Source: Chryseobacterium sp. 52 (GTDB lineage: Bacteria > Bacteroidota > Bacteroidia > Flavobacteriales > Weeksellaceae). From it: 64,000 nt of DNA. The notes below the pieces were generated by a model that saw only the letters and a program-made list of their open reading frames with translations, searched no databases and was not told the origin of the DNA. The number at the start of each line of letters is the position of its first letter. The first letter of the stretch is position 1. The DNA is taken from contig NZ_PEEX01000001.1 of the NCBI RefSeq assembly GCF_002754245.1, positions 1,054,001 through 1,118,000 of the forward strand. Reading direction: 5' to 3'. Shown here in pieces: positions 25,152 through 35,469 of the stretch. Position numbers and translations under genes: made by a program.

Positions 25152-27533
25152 CTAAGCCGCCTTTTTGAAGTGTTTTCTTCCCAGGATCCAGGTTGAGATT
25201 GTAGTGAATGTAACTACCGTAATAGAACTTATTGGCATGATTATCGCTGCAAAAAGCGGATCCATATGACCTGTTACGGCATAGCTTAAACCAACAATGT
25301 TGTATAGAAAGCTAATTATGAATGTCATTTTCACAATGGTAATCGAGCCTTTACAGACGTTTAGGTATTTATCAAGATCCACCACTTTATCCCCGTTCAT
25401 GATGACATCAGAAGAAGGAGTGAAGCTGTTGGTGTCATCAGAGATTGCGATTCCTACATTACTTTGTTTTAATGCGCCGGCATCATTTAAGCCATCTCCA
25501 AGCATGATCACCTTAAGGTTTTTATCCTGTAATTCTTTAATATAATTCAGTTTGTCTTCGGGACTTTGATTGAAAGCCATAGCCTGACAATTAGGAATAA
25601 TATCTTTTAATTGGTTTTCTTCAGAAGAGTTGTCTCCACTAAGAATAAAGATTTTATAATCCGTAAGGGTTTTGAATAAGTTTTTAAGATGCTCTCTGTA
25701 TTCGTTTTTGAAAATAAATTTACCGAGGAATTCATCATTTTTGCTAATATAAACTGCGGTTTCCAGATTTTTAGATTCCTGGTTGTTGTATTTTGCAGAT
25801 CCTATTTTATAGATGCTTCCTCTTATATGAGCTTCGTAGCCTTTTCCTGAAATCTCCTGAAATTTTTCTACAGGATAATAGTCATCGTTTACTTCAATGA
25901 ATTCATATAAAGATTTTGAAAGAGGGTGATTTGAATTTTTCAGCAATGTTTTGATATTCAGTAAATCAAAATCTGAAATTTCCAAACCGTCATATTTTAT
26001 GTTGGTTTTTTTTCTATGGGTAATGGTTCCTGTTTTATCAAATACCAGAGTGTCAATCTTTGCTATTTTTTCAATGGTCAGGGTATCTTTCACATAAAAT
26101 TTATTTCTCCCCAGTATTCTCATAATATGCCCAAATGTAAATGGGGCAGAGAGCGCGAGCGCACAAGGGCAGGCGATGATCAGGATGGCAGAAACAACCT
26201 GAAACATTTTTTCCATATCAATGAAAGACCAGTAAATTCCGGCAACCAAAGTAATACCTAAAATAATGAAAGTGAAATATTTGCTTATGTTGTTGGTTAG
26301 TGTATCCAGCCCGGTTTCGTATTTCTTGAATGCTTCTTTGTTCCATAACTGAGTTAAATAGCTTTGGTCTACATTTTTGATCACCTCAAGTTCAAGAGAA
26401 GAACCAATTTGTTTTCCACCTGCGAAAATTTTATCTCCCGGCTGCTTACTGATACTTTCACTTTCTCCGGTAATGAAACTGTTGTCAATATTACCTTCTC
26501 CATTAATTAGAATTGCATCTACGGGAATTAATTCCTGGTTTCTAACCAAAATCCGGTCTCCTACCTTAATTTCTGAAAGTAAAATATTTTTTTGTTTTCC
26601 TTCAAAATCAACCTTGGTAACGGCAATGGGGTAGAATGATTTGTAATCGCGATCGTAGGAAAGTGCACTGTAAGTTCTTTTTTGAAAAATTTTACCGAGC
26701 AGCATAAAGAATAGAAGGCCACATAAAGTATCAAAATAACCAGGTCCATAACCGCTTATAACTTCATAGGCACTCCTTCCGAAAAGAACGAAAATACCTA
26801 AAACAATAGGAACGTCAATATTGACAATTTTGTTCTTTAACCCATACCAGGCAGATTTGTAATAATCTGAAGCTGAATAAAAAACTACGGGAATGGCAAG
26901 AAGAAAGGTTAAGCTTCTAAAAAGACCTTTATAGTGCTCCATCCAGAAGTCTTCGCCACCAATATATTCGGGGAACGCAAGAAACATTCCATTACCAAAT
27001 GCAAATCCTGCAATAGCTAGTTTAATAAGGAGGGATTTATCAAGGTGGTCAACATTTTTTTCTGCTGTTTCCAGGTTGATGACCGGTTTGTATCCAAGAT
27101 TATTTAAGAATTTAGCTAATTCGCTTAATTTTAGATTATTATGATTGAATGAAACCTGTAAGGTCTTCCTGGTAAAATTAACCTGAGAATACTTAATGTC
27201 ATCATTAAGTGTATGCAGACTCTCTAAAAGCCATATGCAAGAGGAACAATGTATTACAGGGATTTTAAAAGTAATAAGACTGGTGTTTCCTTCTGAGAAA
27301 TCAGTCACTTTTTCGAAGATCTCCGGAGTGTCCAGGTATTCGAACTGTGAAGAGCTGTCGTCACTAGGACGAATTCCAGCCTTTTTATTAAGCTCGTAAA
27401 AATTAGTTAAATTGTTGATATTCAGAATTTCGTAGACAGACTTGCATCCGTTGCAACAGAAAGTCTTTTCATCAAACAGAATTCTCTCTTTTTCTATACC
27501 TTGACCACAATGAAAACAGTTCTCGCTCACCAC
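25152..27533 (-). CDS. ccoI: Copper-transporting P1B-type ATPase, CcoI/FixI type
   Basis: 793 residues. It begins with a Cys-rich metal-binding head (CFHCGQG, CCNGC) and an HMA-like domain with HCSSCIWLLESLH. Eight helices follow, including the CPC ion motif (ACPCALALSAPF), the phosphorylated Asp in DKTGTIT and the hinge GDGLNDAG. CcoI supplies copper for the CuB centre of cbb3 oxidase. The start codon is GTG (27533, or the next GTG). It lies 109 bp before ccoS on the same strand and is divergent from the Crp/Fnr regulator. Confidence 0.94.
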   Translation of the reverse strand: MVSENCFHCGQGIEKERILFDEKTFCCNGCKSVYEILNINNLTNFYELNKKAGIRPSDDSSSQFEYLDTPEIFEKVTDFSEGNTSLITFKIPVIHCSSCIWLLESLHTLNDDIKYSQVNFTRKTLQVSFNHNNLKLSELAKFLNNLGYKPVINLETAEKNVDHLDKSLLIKLAIAGFAFGNGMFLAFPEYIGGEDFWMEHYKGLFRSLTFLLAIPVVFYSASDYYKSAWYGLKNKIVNIDVPIVLGIFVLFGRSAYEVISGYGPGYFDTLCGLLFFMLLGKIFQKRTYSALSYDRDYKSFYPIAVTKVDFEGKQKNILLSEIKVGDRILVRNQELIPVDAILINGEGNIDNSFITGESESISKQPGDKIFAGGKQIGSSLELEVIKNVDQSYLTQLWNKEAFKKYETGLDTLTNNISKYFTFIILGITLVAGIYWSFIDMEKMFQVVSAILIIACPCALALSAPFTFGHIMRILGRNKFYVKDTLTIEKIAKIDTLVFDKTGTITHRKKTNIKYDGLEISDFDLLNIKTLLKNSNHPLSKSLYEFIEVNDDYYPVEKFQEISGKGYEAHIRGSIYKIGSAKYNNQESKNLETAVYISKNDEFLGKFIFKNEYREHLKNLFKTLTDYKIFILSGDNSSEENQLKDIIPNCQAMAFNQSPEDKLNYIKELQDKNLKVIMLGDGLNDAGALKQSNVGIAISDDTNSFTPSSDVIMNGDKVVDLDKYLNVCKGSITIVKMTFIISFLYNIVGLSYAVTGHMDPLFAAIIMPISSITVVTFTTISTWILGRKHFKKAA

Positions 27534-27549
27534 ATAATATATTGAACCA

Positions 27550-27557
27550 CAAAATTA
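27550..27557 (-). promoter_or_regulatory. -7 box (TAATTTTG) of ccoI
   Basis: A perfect minus-strand TAnnTTTG match 16 bp before the GTG start. The candidate Fnr box at 27599-27614 would be centred about 62 bp upstream of the transcription start, a classic activator spacing. Confidence 0.5.
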
Positions 27558-27569
27558 TAACAATTTTTT

Positions 27570-27600
27570 TTGTTTATCGCGTTAAAAAGTTCTATTTTTG
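27570..27600 (+). promoter_or_regulatory. Promoter of Crp/Fnr gene (TTG-N20-TATTTTTG)
   Basis: A full Bacteroidetes-type promoter: -33 TTG at 27570-27572 and a perfect -7 box at 27593-27600. Transcription would begin near 27605, which argues for translation from the ATG at 27619. Confidence 0.65.
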
Positions 27601-27614
27601 TGATAAATGTCATA
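27599..27614. promoter_or_regulatory. Candidate Crp/Fnr box between ccoI and regulator
   Basis: TGTGA-TAAATG-TCATA matches nine of ten Crp half-site bases with the correct N6 spacing. It overlaps the predicted transcription start of the regulator gene (autorepression possible). Confidence 0.5.
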
Positions 27615-27618
27615 TAAA

Positions 27619-28332
27619 ATGTCGCAGGAACAACAGATTGCAATTGAAGAGAGGTTCGCCAGAGTTTTTAATGATAAATCATTTAAGGAAAGACTTTCTA
27701 GTATTGATTTTGAAAAATATATTAACAGCAAGAAAAGATTGAGTTTTCAAAAACACGATACCATTTTCGAGGACGGAGAAACCCCAAAAGGAGTATTCGT
27801 TTTAGAAAAAGGAGCTGCTAAACTTTCAAAGTCCGGAGCTTTTGGAAAAGACCAGATCTTAAGATTTATCAAAGAGGGGGACATCATCGGCTATCGTTCA
27901 TTGCTTTGCGGGGAAAATTTCCAGGCAAAGGCAGAAGCTATGACAGACATTGACTGTATCTTCTTACCGGCAGATATTTTCATGTATCTTCTGGAAGTAG
28001 ATCCACAGCTTTCTTTTGCTATGCTTCAGAAAATCTCCTATGAACTGGGAGAATCATCCAATACCATTACTTTCCTCGCACAGAAAACAGTAAGAGAAAG
28101 ACTGGCGGAAATTCTGATCCTTCTGGAACAGAAACTAGGCGTAGACCCTGAAGGGTTTATCAAAATTTCGCTCACCAGAGAAGAAATTGCCAATATCATC
28201 GGGACTGCTACAGAAAGTGCCATCCGTTTGATATCTGAATTCAAACAGGACAGTCTCATAGAAGTAGACGGAAGAAATATCAAAATTCTGAACCACGATA
28301 AACTGATGAAACTAGGTCACGTAGTTTTATAA
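27619..28332 (+). CDS. Crp/Fnr family transcriptional regulator
   Basis: 237 residues from ATG 27619; an in-frame ATG at 27607 would add MSYK and make the mRNA nearly leaderless. The N-terminal cyclic-nucleotide-binding fold includes EDGETPKGVFVLEKGAAKL and FIKEGDIIGYRSLL. The C-terminal winged helix has LTREEIANIIGTATESAIRLI. The recognition helix keeps Glu and Arg in the E-x3-R spacing that reads TGA half sites. Only two Cys are present and no N-terminal Cys cluster, so this is not an Fe-S Fnr of the E. coli kind, and the signal it senses is unknown. Divergent to ccoI, it is the likely regulator of the cbb3 genes. Confidence 0.88.
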   Translation: MSQEQQIAIEERFARVFNDKSFKERLSSIDFEKYINSKKRLSFQKHDTIFEDGETPKGVFVLEKGAAKLSKSGAFGKDQILRFIKEGDIIGYRSLLCGENFQAKAEAMTDIDCIFLPADIFMYLLEVDPQLSFAMLQKISYELGESSNTITFLAQKTVRERLAEILILLEQKLGVDPEGFIKISLTREEIANIIGTATESAIRLISEFKQDSLIEVDGRNIKILNHDKLMKLGHVVL

Positions 28333-28349
28333 AAATCATACAAAAACTT

Positions 28350-28374
28350 AAGTCGGCGAAAGCCGACTTTTTAA
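28350..28374 (+). terminator. Terminator of Crp/Fnr gene
   Basis: The perfect 8-bp stem aagtcggc/gccgactt has a GAAA tetraloop and is followed by T. Confidence 0.9.
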
Positions 28375-28395
28375 CTTTTAAAAAATAGATACATT

Positions 28396-29211
28396 ATGTC
28401 TGTTCACTCTGAAATTAAAAAAGTTACGACTGAAACCTTGCGTAAAATGAAATTCGACAAGGAAAAGATAACCATGCTTACTGCATATGATTTTACGACC
28501 GCTAAAATGGTAGATGCAGGTGGAATTGATGCAGTTTTGATTGGAGATTCTGCTGCCAATGTGATGGCCGGATTTGAAACAACGCTACCCATTACACTGG
28601 ATCAGATGATTTATCACGCTCAAAGTGTTGTTCGTGGAACAGACAGAGCTTTGGTAGTCGCTGATTTACCTTTCGGAACATACCAGAGTAACCCTGAAAA
28701 AGCATTGGAGTCCGCTGTAAGAATGATGAAAGAAGGAGGAGCGCACGCTGTGAAAATAGAAGGAGGAAAAGAAATTTCAAAATCTATTAAAAAAATTATC
28801 AATGCCGGAATTCCGGTAATGGGACATTTAGGATTAACGCCACAGTCCATCTATAAATTCGGAACTTATAAAGTAAGAGCAAAAGATGAAGCAGAAGCAG
28901 AAAAGTTAATTGCTGACGCTCAACTTTTGGAAGAACTGGGATGCTTTGCCGTTGTTTTAGAAAAAATTCCTGCAGACCTGGCTAAAAAAGTAACAGAGAG
29001 CATTACCATTCCTACCATTGGAATCGGGGCGGGAGCTGACTGCGACGGACAGGTTCTTGTCTATCATGATATGGTTGGGATGAATAAAGGTTTCAGCCCG
29101 AAATTCCTGAGAAGATATCTTGATCTGTATACAGAAATCACAGGAGCAGTTGCTCAGTACGTAAAGGACGTGAAAAACGTTGAGTTTCCTAATGAAAATG
29201 AAAGCTACTAA
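28396..29211 (+). CDS. panB: 3-methyl-2-oxobutanoate hydroxymethyltransferase
   Basis: First committed step of pantothenate synthesis: transfers a one-carbon group from methylene-tetrahydrofolate to 2-oxoisovalerate to give ketopantoate. 271 residues, full length. Family motifs include [30 protein letters not shown] (metal-binding Asp), [14 protein letters not shown] and the [17 protein letters not shown] loop. The next gene starts 3 bp after its stop. Confidence 0.97.
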   Translation: MSVHSEIKKVTTETLRKMKFDKEKITMLTAYDFTTAKMVDAGGIDAVLIGDSAANVMAGFETTLPITLDQMIYHAQSVVRGTDRALVVADLPFGTYQSNPEKALESAVRMMKEGGAHAVKIEGGKEISKSIKKIINAGIPVMGHLGLTPQSIYKFGTYKVRAKDEAEAEKLIADAQLLEELGCFAVVLEKIPADLAKKVTESITIPTIGIGAGADCDGQVLVYHDMVGMNKGFSPKFLRRYLDLYTEITGAVAQYVKDVKNVEFPNENESY

Positions 29212-29214
29212 TTG

Positions 29215-29535
29215 ATGAATCAACAACAGTCACTTCAAGGAATTTTATCCATTGCAGCCATTGTATGTATGGCAGTAGGATGGTTTAATTTATTCTCTCC
29301 GGAGATCAACGAACTTCTTTCCAGAAAAATATTTTATGTATTAATAGGGGCGAGTTTCTTCGTTCAGGCACCATTGCTTTCCAACAGAAATTTCATGTAC
29401 GGGATGTACGCAGCGGCAGCGATTTGTGTGATCGGAGCATTTTTTCCGACAGATTCCAAACTTTCAATGCTTAAAACAATTGGTCTTCTTGGAGGAATTA
29501 TTATTTCTTTTACCAACAGATCAAGCCGTTCATAA
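29215..29535 (+). CDS. Small membrane protein, unknown function
   Basis: 106 residues with three hydrophobic segments (ILSIAAIVCMAVGWFNLF, IFYVLIGASFFVQAPLL, MYAAAAICVIGAFF). No family motif recognised. It is tightly packed between panB and the pseudouridine synthase gene (3-bp gaps each side), so the three are one operon. The ATG at 29215 is preferred over the TTG at 29212 directly in front. Confidence 0.75.
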   Translation: MNQQQSLQGILSIAAIVCMAVGWFNLFSPEINELLSRKIFYVLIGASFFVQAPLLSNRNFMYGMYAAAAICVIGAFFPTDSKLSMLKTIGLLGGIIISFTNRSSRS

Positions 29536-29538
29536 TGT

Positions 29539-30219
29539 ATGGAGGAGCAGATTGTATATGAAGATAACCATCTTTTAGTGGTTAATAAAAAAGTAGGGCA
29601 ACTTGTTCAGGGAGATAAAACCGGTGACGAGTCTTTACTGGAGTCTATCAAGAGTTTTATAAAGAAAAGGGATGCTAAGCCGGGAAATGTTTTTCTCGGC
29701 TTAGTTCACCGTATAGACCGCCCGACTTCGGGTCTGGTCATTTATGCCAAAACCTCCAAAGCACTTTCCCGTCTTACACAGATGGTAAAGAACAGGGAGG
29801 TCAAAAAAACATATTGGGCAGTTGTGGGAAAAGAAATGATTCCTCAGAGCCAAAGACTTGTTCATTATTTGAAGAAGAACGAAAAAAATAATAAAGCTAT
29901 TATTTTCATAAAAGAGACGGAGGGCGCAAAAGAAGCAATTCTCACCTACCGTATCATTAAAACATTGGATAATTATATGCTTCTTGAGATTGATCTGGAA
30001 ACCGGAAGACATCATCAGATCCGTGCCCAGCTCTCAAAAACAGGAATTCCGATCAAAGGAGATCTGAAATATGGATCACCCCGCTCAAATCCTGACGGTG
30101 GGATCAACCTGCATGCAAGAAAACTTGAATTTATTCACCCTGTTACCAAAGAAAACATTGAAATTACAGCTCCCGTTCCGCAGAATGATGCGATTTGGAG
30201 AGCTTGTGAAGTAATATAA
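29539..30219 (+). CDS. RluA-family pseudouridine synthase
   Basis: 226 residues. The catalytic motif HRIDRPTSGLVIYAKTSKA carries the Asp nucleophile, and the domain ends with the family GRHHQIRAQLS and ...INLHARKLEFIHP strands. It isomerises uridine in rRNA or tRNA. There is no S4 domain, unlike RluC/RluD, so it is closer to RluA/TruC, and the target is undetermined. Last gene of the panB operon. Confidence 0.92.
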   Translation: MEEQIVYEDNHLLVVNKKVGQLVQGDKTGDESLLESIKSFIKKRDAKPGNVFLGLVHRIDRPTSGLVIYAKTSKALSRLTQMVKNREVKKTYWAVVGKEMIPQSQRLVHYLKKNEKNNKAIIFIKETEGAKEAILTYRIIKTLDNYMLLEIDLETGRHHQIRAQLSKTGIPIKGDLKYGSPRSNPDGGINLHARKLEFIHPVTKENIEITAPVPQNDAIWRACEVI

Positions 30220-30333
30220 GTCTTTTCTACAAGCAAAATTAAGTAGAAATACTGATCTCAAAACAGTATTTCCCCTATAACCAGATTTGTTTTTTTAAAA
30301 TAGTTTTATACCACTAATTTAAAGAACATTATT

Positions 30334-30921
30334 ATGCTTACACTTGGACAGCTTAAAGAAGCTACTTGTTCTAAATCTACATATGCTTCAAAATTTTTAC
30401 CCTACATTATAGAGACCTGTGATCAGTTTTCTATTAGTACACCTTCGAGAATGCTTAATTTTTTGGCGCAGGTTGGGCATGAAAGCGGAGGATTATTTTA
30501 TACAGAGGAACTGGCAAGCGGAAGTGCTTATGAAGGGAGAAAGGATCTGGGAAATATTGAAAAAGGGGACGGCGTAAGATTCAAAGGACGCGGATTGATT
30601 CAGATTACAGGCAGAACCAATTATAAAGCCGTTTCTAAAGCTTTAGGAACCGATTTTATTGCAAATCCAATATTTTTAGGCGGAAAAAATGTTATCAGAT
30701 GCAATACGACACAATTGAAAAATGCAGCAGAAAGCGCAGGTTGGTTCTGGGATAGCAGACATTTAAATGCATTGGCAGATGAGATCGATATCAACAAAAG
30801 TATTGATACGGGGAATAATCTTGTTATTTTTAAAAAAATTACAAAGACCATTAATGGCGGATACAATGGTTTGCCAGATAGACTGAACCGTTATAAGACG
30901 GGTTTAAGTTATTTTATTTGA
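30334..30921 (+). CDS. Glycoside hydrolase family 19 (chitinase/lysozyme-like)
   Basis: 195 residues comprising a single GH19 catalytic domain. The first catalytic Glu is in QVGHESGG, followed by YTEELASGSAYEGR (second acidic residue), then KGRGLIQITGRTNY, and the family C-terminus INGGYNGLPDRLNRYK. There is no signal peptide. Bacterial single-domain GH19 enzymes of this size are typically endolysins of phage or tailocin origin, or peptidoglycan hydrolases. No other phage genes are nearby, so this may be a stray cargo gene. A possible broken coding remnant follows. Confidence 0.87.
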   Translation: MLTLGQLKEATCSKSTYASKFLPYIIETCDQFSISTPSRMLNFLAQVGHESGGLFYTEELASGSAYEGRKDLGNIEKGDGVRFKGRGLIQITGRTNYKAVSKALGTDFIANPIFLGGKNVIRCNTTQLKNAAESAGWFWDSRHLNALADEIDINKSIDTGNNLVIFKKITKTINGGYNGLPDRLNRYKTGLSYFI

Positions 30922-31100
30922 CTTTTAAATGCTGTAGATTTGAAAAACTCTGAAATGCACGCAGGATGTTATAGGGATGGGGAAAAAAATAGAGAGCCTA
31001 TGTATCTGAAAATGAAGGAGCACTTTTTAATTTTACAGAGAAAGATAGAACTTTTCTAGGTCAATATGATTCAAGTGCTAATTTGAAACCTCATTATTAA
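30922..31100 (+). pseudogene. Possible frameshifted coding remnant
   Basis: Directly after the GH19 stop (TGA 30919-30921) the same frame stays open to 31059. It reads DLKNSEMHAGCYRDGEKN and on. A second frame, open from 30993 to TAA at 31100, reads NEGALFNFTEKDRTFLGQYD and on. Both sound like protein sequence and join with one frameshift near 31010. No start codon context or family could be identified. It could be the decayed 3' end of a lost gene or chance. Confidence 0.3.
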
Positions 31101-31119
31101 AATAGTTAACAAAGATACA

Positions 31120-31150
31120 AGACCATTTCAAATCTGAGATGGTCTTTTTT
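31120..31150 (+). terminator. Terminator after GH19 region
   Basis: The stem agaccattt/agatggtct (one G-U pair) has an 8-9 nt loop and six T. It isolates the thi operon from upstream transcription. Confidence 0.85.
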
Positions 31151-31169
31151 ATTCCAGAAAACTTAGATT

Positions 31170-31199
31170 TTGTCCATTCTGAAAAAATACCTACCTTCG
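31170..31199 (+). promoter_or_regulatory. Promoter of thi operon (TTG-N19-TACCTTCG)
   Basis: -33 TTG at 31170-31172 and -7 TACCTTCG at 31192-31199 (one mismatch to TAnnTTTG). The predicted start of transcription, near 31204, coincides with the first base of the TPP aptamer. Confidence 0.65.
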
Positions 31200-31204
31200 T
31201 CCCG

Positions 31205-31285
31205 ACTTTAGGGGTGTCTGTAGACATACAGACTGAGACTTTACCCTTTGAACCTGATCTGGATTATACCAGCGTAGGGAAAAGT
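31205..31285 (+). promoter_or_regulatory. TPP riboswitch (THI element) before thiS
   Basis: All conserved pieces are in order: P1 actttA...aaagt, GGGGTG, CTGAGA, ACCCTTTGAACCTGATCTGG and ACCAGCGTAGGGA. A 6-bp optional P3a hairpin (tctgta/tacaga) sits between the first two. It binds thiamine pyrophosphate and should turn the operon down. The expression platform is the hairpin at 31324-31359. Confidence 0.97.
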
Positions 31286-31323
31286 AAATGACTTTTGCTG
31301 TACATTCTATTGTACAATAATGG

Positions 31324-31359
31324 CCATTCCTAAAGTATATATAAAATAATTAGGAATGG
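31324..31359 (+). promoter_or_regulatory. thiS start-codon sequestering hairpin
   Basis: Ten perfect base pairs, ccattcctaa (31324-31333) with ttaggaatgg (31350-31359). The second arm contains the thiS ATG (31356). In an organism without Shine-Dalgarno dependence, hiding the start codon itself is a plausible off-state for the upstream TPP riboswitch. Confidence 0.6.
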
Positions 31360-31562
31360 AACTTACAATCAACCACACAACGAAAACATTTGAAGTACTT
31401 CCCGATACTCTGGAAGCACTGATGGCTATAGAAATACCAGACAAAAGGAAAGGTATTGCTGTAGCACTCAACAACCGTATTATTCCAATGTCCGCCTGGG
31501 CAGAAACATTCCTTAAAGACAAAGATTCAGTTTTAATCATTACTGCCACTCAGGGCGGTTAG
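31356..31562 (+). CDS. thiS: Sulfur carrier protein ThiS
   Basis: A 68-residue ubiquitin-like protein ending in Gly-Gly (ITATQGG), the site of adenylation by ThiF and thiocarboxylate formation. It donates sulfur to ThiG for the thiazole ring. It is the first gene of the TPP-controlled operon, and its start codon lies in a hairpin. Confidence 0.95.
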   Translation: MELTINHTTKTFEVLPDTLEALMAIEIPDKRKGIAVALNNRIIPMSAWAETFLKDKDSVLIITATQGG

Positions 31563-31576
31563 TTCTCATTTAATAA

Positions 31577-33987
<2,411 letters not shown>

Positions 33988-34006
33988 AGTTTCATTCAGT
34001 TTAATA

Positions 34007-34621
34007 ATGGAAAAATTACAATACATATCACAGGGACATACAAGGCAGGAGCAGGAGTTTAACATTCAAACTGCACTGGACAACGGAATACAATGGGTTC
34101 AGATACGCTGGAAAAATGCTTCAGAGAAAGAATTGATGGAGCTTTGCACGGTCTCAAAACAATGGTGTTCGGAATATAGAGCGGTTTGTATCATTAACGA
34201 TCATGTCCGGATAGCAAAAGAGATCGATGCTGATGGAGTACATCTTGGATTAAACGACCTGTCAATTGATAGCGCAAGAGATATTTTAGGTGAAAATAAA
34301 ATAATAGGAGGTACCGCTAATACTTTATCACACGTCATTCAAAGAATAGAAGAAACCTGTGATTATATTGGTCTTGGACCCTTGAGGTTTACATCTACCA
34401 AAGAAAAACTAAGCCCTGTCTTAGGATTTGAAGGTTATAAAGATATTGTTAATCAATTAAAAGGAAAATCAATAGCCATTCCGAAGATATTTGCGATTGG
34501 CGGCGTATTGCTTCAGGATATCGGCCTGCTGCAGCAAATTGGAATATATGGGGCCGCAGTCTCAGGAGAAATCACCCACCATCCTGCTGTCATCAGTGAA
34601 TTTAAAAAAGCTTTCTTGTAA
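34007..34621 (+). CDS. thiE: Thiamine phosphate synthase
   Basis: 204 residues. Couples HMP-pyrophosphate with thiazole phosphate to give thiamine phosphate. The active-site set is complete: QIRWKN, IINDHVRIAKEIDADGVHLG, IIGGTANT, GLGPLRFTSTKEK and AIGGVLLQD. It is one of two barrel paralogs in this operon and the one with canonical residues. Confidence 0.94.
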   Translation: MEKLQYISQGHTRQEQEFNIQTALDNGIQWVQIRWKNASEKELMELCTVSKQWCSEYRAVCIINDHVRIAKEIDADGVHLGLNDLSIDSARDILGENKIIGGTANTLSHVIQRIEETCDYIGLGPLRFTSTKEKLSPVLGFEGYKDIVNQLKGKSIAIPKIFAIGGVLLQDIGLLQQIGIYGAAVSGEITHHPAVISEFKKAFL

Positions 34622-34678
34622 GCATACACAGATAAAAATGATGATTGAAGATGATCTTAGAAAAATAAATACTTGCAT

Positions 34679-35455
34679 ATGAATAACCAAAAATTAATAA
34701 TAGCAGACCGAATATTTGATTCAAGACTTTTTCTGGGAACCGGAAAATTCGGAAACCTTGAAGAAATGGCAGCCTCTGTGATGGCTTCAGGGACAGATAT
34801 GGTCACCATGGCTTTGAAAAGAATAGATTCTCAGGCAGCAGAAGACGGCCTGTTAGATTCATTAAAAGAAACAAACGTTCATCTTCTACCCAACACTTCG
34901 GGAGCCAGAACTGCAAAAGAAGCAGTATTGGCCGCTCAGTTGGCAAGAGAAGCACTGGAGACCAACTGGGTAAAATTAGAAATTCATCCCGATCCGAAAT
35001 ACCTTCTTCCGGACCCTATTGAAACCTTGTATGCGACGGAAGAGCTGGCCAAACTCGGTTTTATCGTCATGCCATACATCCATGCCGATCCTGTATTGTG
35101 CAAACGTCTTGAAGATGCCGGAACTGCGGTGGTAATGCCTTTGGGAGCGCCCATCGGGACTAATAAAGGACTCAGAACATTAGACTTTCTGGAGATTATT
35201 ATCAGCCAGAGCAATGTCCCTGTTGTGGTGGATGCCGGAATTGGAGCACCTTCGGATGCTGCGAAAGCAATGGAAATGGGAGCTGATGCTGTTCTTGTGA
35301 ATACTGCAATAGCGGTAGCCTCAAATCCGGTAAATATGGCTTTAGCTTTTAAAGAAGGAGTTATTGCCGGAAGAAGAGCCTTTGAATCAGGCTTAGGAGC
35401 CATAGCCAATCATGCCGAAGCTTCAAGTCCGCTGACATCCTTTTTATTTGAATAA
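34679..35455 (+). CDS. thiG: Thiazole synthase ThiG
   Basis: 258 residues. Forms the thiazole from deoxyxylulose phosphate, dehydroglycine and ThiS-thiocarboxylate. Motifs include [10 protein letters not shown], the Schiff-base Lys in [29 protein letters not shown] and [24 protein letters not shown] (short pieces of one conserved block). ATG 34679 is used rather than the TTG at 34673. Confidence 0.97.
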   Translation: MNNQKLIIADRIFDSRLFLGTGKFGNLEEMAASVMASGTDMVTMALKRIDSQAAEDGLLDSLKETNVHLLPNTSGARTAKEAVLAAQLAREALETNWVKLEIHPDPKYLLPDPIETLYATEELAKLGFIVMPYIHADPVLCKRLEDAGTAVVMPLGAPIGTNKGLRTLDFLEIIISQSNVPVVVDAGIGAPSDAAKAMEMGADAVLVNTAIAVASNPVNMALAFKEGVIAGRRAFESGLGAIANHAEASSPLTSFLFE

Positions 35456-35469
35456 TACATACAGGAATA

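Noticed and set aside
34984..35409. A 141-codon frame antisense to thiG
   Set aside because: It is opposite a conserved enzyme and only reflects thiG codon bias.
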